Position numbers and translations under genes: made by a program. The notes under the pieces were generated by a model that saw nothing but the letters and a program-made list of their open reading frames with translations, made no database searches and was not told where the DNA came from. Of a DNA stretch of 6,673 nt, positions 5,719 through 6,673 are shown piece by piece. Position 1 is the first letter of the stretch. Every line of letters begins with the position of its first letter. The DNA is taken from contig CALWBJ010000213.1 in the NCBI GenBank assembly GCA_944376035.1, positions 1-6,673 on the forward strand, read 5' to 3'. This DNA is from an uncultured Clostridia bacterium. Lineage in GTDB: Bacteria; Bacillota; Clostridia; Christensenellales; Borkfalkiaceae.

Positions 5719-6673
5719 ATGGAACTCACAAAGATAAAAGGAATAAATGACAAGAGGGAACAGGATTTTTTAAAACTCGGTATAAAGGATACGGCAGGGC
5801 TTGCGGGGTTTTTTCCGCGGGCATATCTTGATTTGAGAAATAAACAGCCTTTAAAATATGCTTATCATAACGACGTTGTTCTTACCACGGGTAAGATAGT
5901 GGGAATTCCCGGCAATTACTTTACTGCGCGCCGCGGACTGGTCAAAGCGGTCTGCGAACAGGAAGGACTGATTTTCAGTATAGTATGGTTTAATCAGCCG
6001 TATGTTTTAGGAAAATTACAGGTCGGGACGGAGTATTTGTTTTACGGAAGAGTGCAGAACCGTTTAGGAGACATAAGTCTTGTAAACCCTTCTTTTGAGC
6101 CGTGTGATAAGAATTACAGGCTGAAAGGTATAGTTCCTCAGTATGCGACAAAAGGAAGTCTGACGCAAAAGATTATAAGAGACAGCGCTCGCCTTGCAGT
6201 TGATATAGAACGTCCTAAAAGCATAATACCCATGGAATTAGCGGAGAAGTATAATTTGATGAATTTATATGCGGCTTATAAAGAAGTACATAATCCTTCG
6301 GGTTTTGAAGCGCAGAGAAAAGCGGCAGACAGAATAGCGGTGGAGGAATATTTTTCACTTATTACAGCATTTAAATATATAAAAGGCGACAGAAATCAGG
6401 TTCGTATAAATAAATATTCCACTACAAGCAAGGAACTTGTTGAATTTATATCTTTAAGATTTCCGTTTGAATTTACCGACGGTCAGAAAAAAGCGGTAAA
6501 TGAAATTTTTGCCGACATGAGCGGACCTTCCGTCATGAACAGACTTATGCAGGGGGATGTCGGAAGCGGAAAGACGGCGGTAAGTTTGTGCGCGATTTTT
6601 ATAGCGGTCAACAGCGGATTTCAGGCGGCGATGCTGGCTCCGACCGAAGTTCTTGCAAGGCAGAATTATTATG
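5719..6673 (+). CDS. recG: ATP-dependent DNA helicase RecG, 3'-truncated
   Basis: RecG is a superfamily 2 translocase that remodels stalled replication forks and migrates branched DNA during recombination and repair. The reading frame runs off the window after 318 complete codons; full-length RecG is about 680-700 residues. The N-terminal wedge/OB region shows FFPRAYLDLRN (31-41), a form of the family's FPxxYxDxR signature. A helical segment around 187-220 is typical of RecG. The helicase core begins with FTDGQKKAV (252-260, Q motif), Walker A GDVGSGKT (279-286) and motif Ia APTEVLARQ (307-315). The DEAH box and later motifs lie beyond the edge. The ATG has GAGGG at 5709-5713 with a 5-nt spacer, and the KIKGIN sequence typical of RecG N-termini follows at 5-10. 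In Bacillus, recG also lies downstream of yloU-yloV, but with serine dehydratase genes between; none is present here. Confidence 0.96.
   Translation, partial: MELTKIKGINDKREQDFLKLGIKDTAGLAGFFPRAYLDLRNKQPLKYAYHNDVVLTTGKIVGIPGNYFTARRGLVKAVCEQEGLIFSIVWFNQPYVLGKLQVGTEYLFYGRVQNRLGDISLVNPSFEPCDKNYRLKGIVPQYATKGSLTQKIIRDSARLAVDIERPKSIIPMELAEKYNLMNLYAAYKEVHNPSGFEAQRKAADRIAVEEYFSLITAFKYIKGDRNQVRINKYSTTSKELVEFISLRFPFEFTDGQKKAVNEIFADMSGPSVMNRLMQGDVGSGKTAVSLCAIFIAVNSGFQAAMLAPTEVLARQNYY

Noticed and set aside
1..6673. Signs of a mobile element, defence island, toxin-antitoxin pair, CRISPR array or tRNA gene.
   Set aside because: Every long frame on the coding strands is a recognised housekeeping gene. No transposase, integrase, direct-repeat array, tRNA cloverleaf or composition break was seen.

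Overview
The window carries ordinary bacterial housekeeping genes from what looks like a low-GC Firmicute (Bacillota), probably of the class Clostridia. The base composition is AT-rich, and codon use favours AUA (Ile), AAA (Lys) and AGA (Arg) while also using many GCG and CGC codons. Most genes have Shine-Dalgarno sites with purine-rich cores (AGGAGG, AAGGAG, AAGAAGG). The block rpmB / asp23-like / fakA / recG matches the Bacillus subtilis arrangement rpmB-yloU-yloV-...-recG, and the rdgB-metallophosphoesterase pair matches B. subtilis ysnA-ysnB. The assignment to Clostridia is inference; no rRNA is present to test it.

Left part (1-2727, all + strand): the 3' two-thirds or more of rsmA (16S rRNA dimethyladenosine transferase), then rdgB (XTP/dITP diphosphatase), a YfcE/MJ0936-type metallophosphoesterase that starts with TTG inside the rdgB stop codon, and cysK (cysteine synthase). 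Spacing is tight and no convincing terminator separates these genes, so they may be one transcript. They combine ribosome maturation, nucleotide-pool cleaning, a phosphodiesterase and cysteine synthesis.

Middle (2728-3436): a 305-bp non-coding gap follows cysK. It holds an extended -10 promoter, an inverted repeat over its -35 region and a GC-rich intrinsic terminator about 125 nt downstream, together a plausible small RNA gene. A separate AU-rich terminator faces the other way for rpmB, which is on the minus strand and encodes the zinc-binding form of ribosomal protein bL28. The 212-bp gap on the other side of rpmB holds divergent promoters for rpmB and the asp23-like gene.

Right part (3437-6673, + strand): the asp23/yloU-like gene and fakA (fatty acid kinase, DhaL-type ATP-binding subunit), closed by a strong terminator. 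A 260-bp gap with an imperfect palindrome and a weak promoter follows, then the first 318 codons of recG (branch-migration helicase), cut by the window edge.

I found no defence system, mobile element, CRISPR array, tRNA or rRNA. I see no evidence for a previously undescribed multi-gene system. The least explained element is the candidate small RNA at about 2834-2958.
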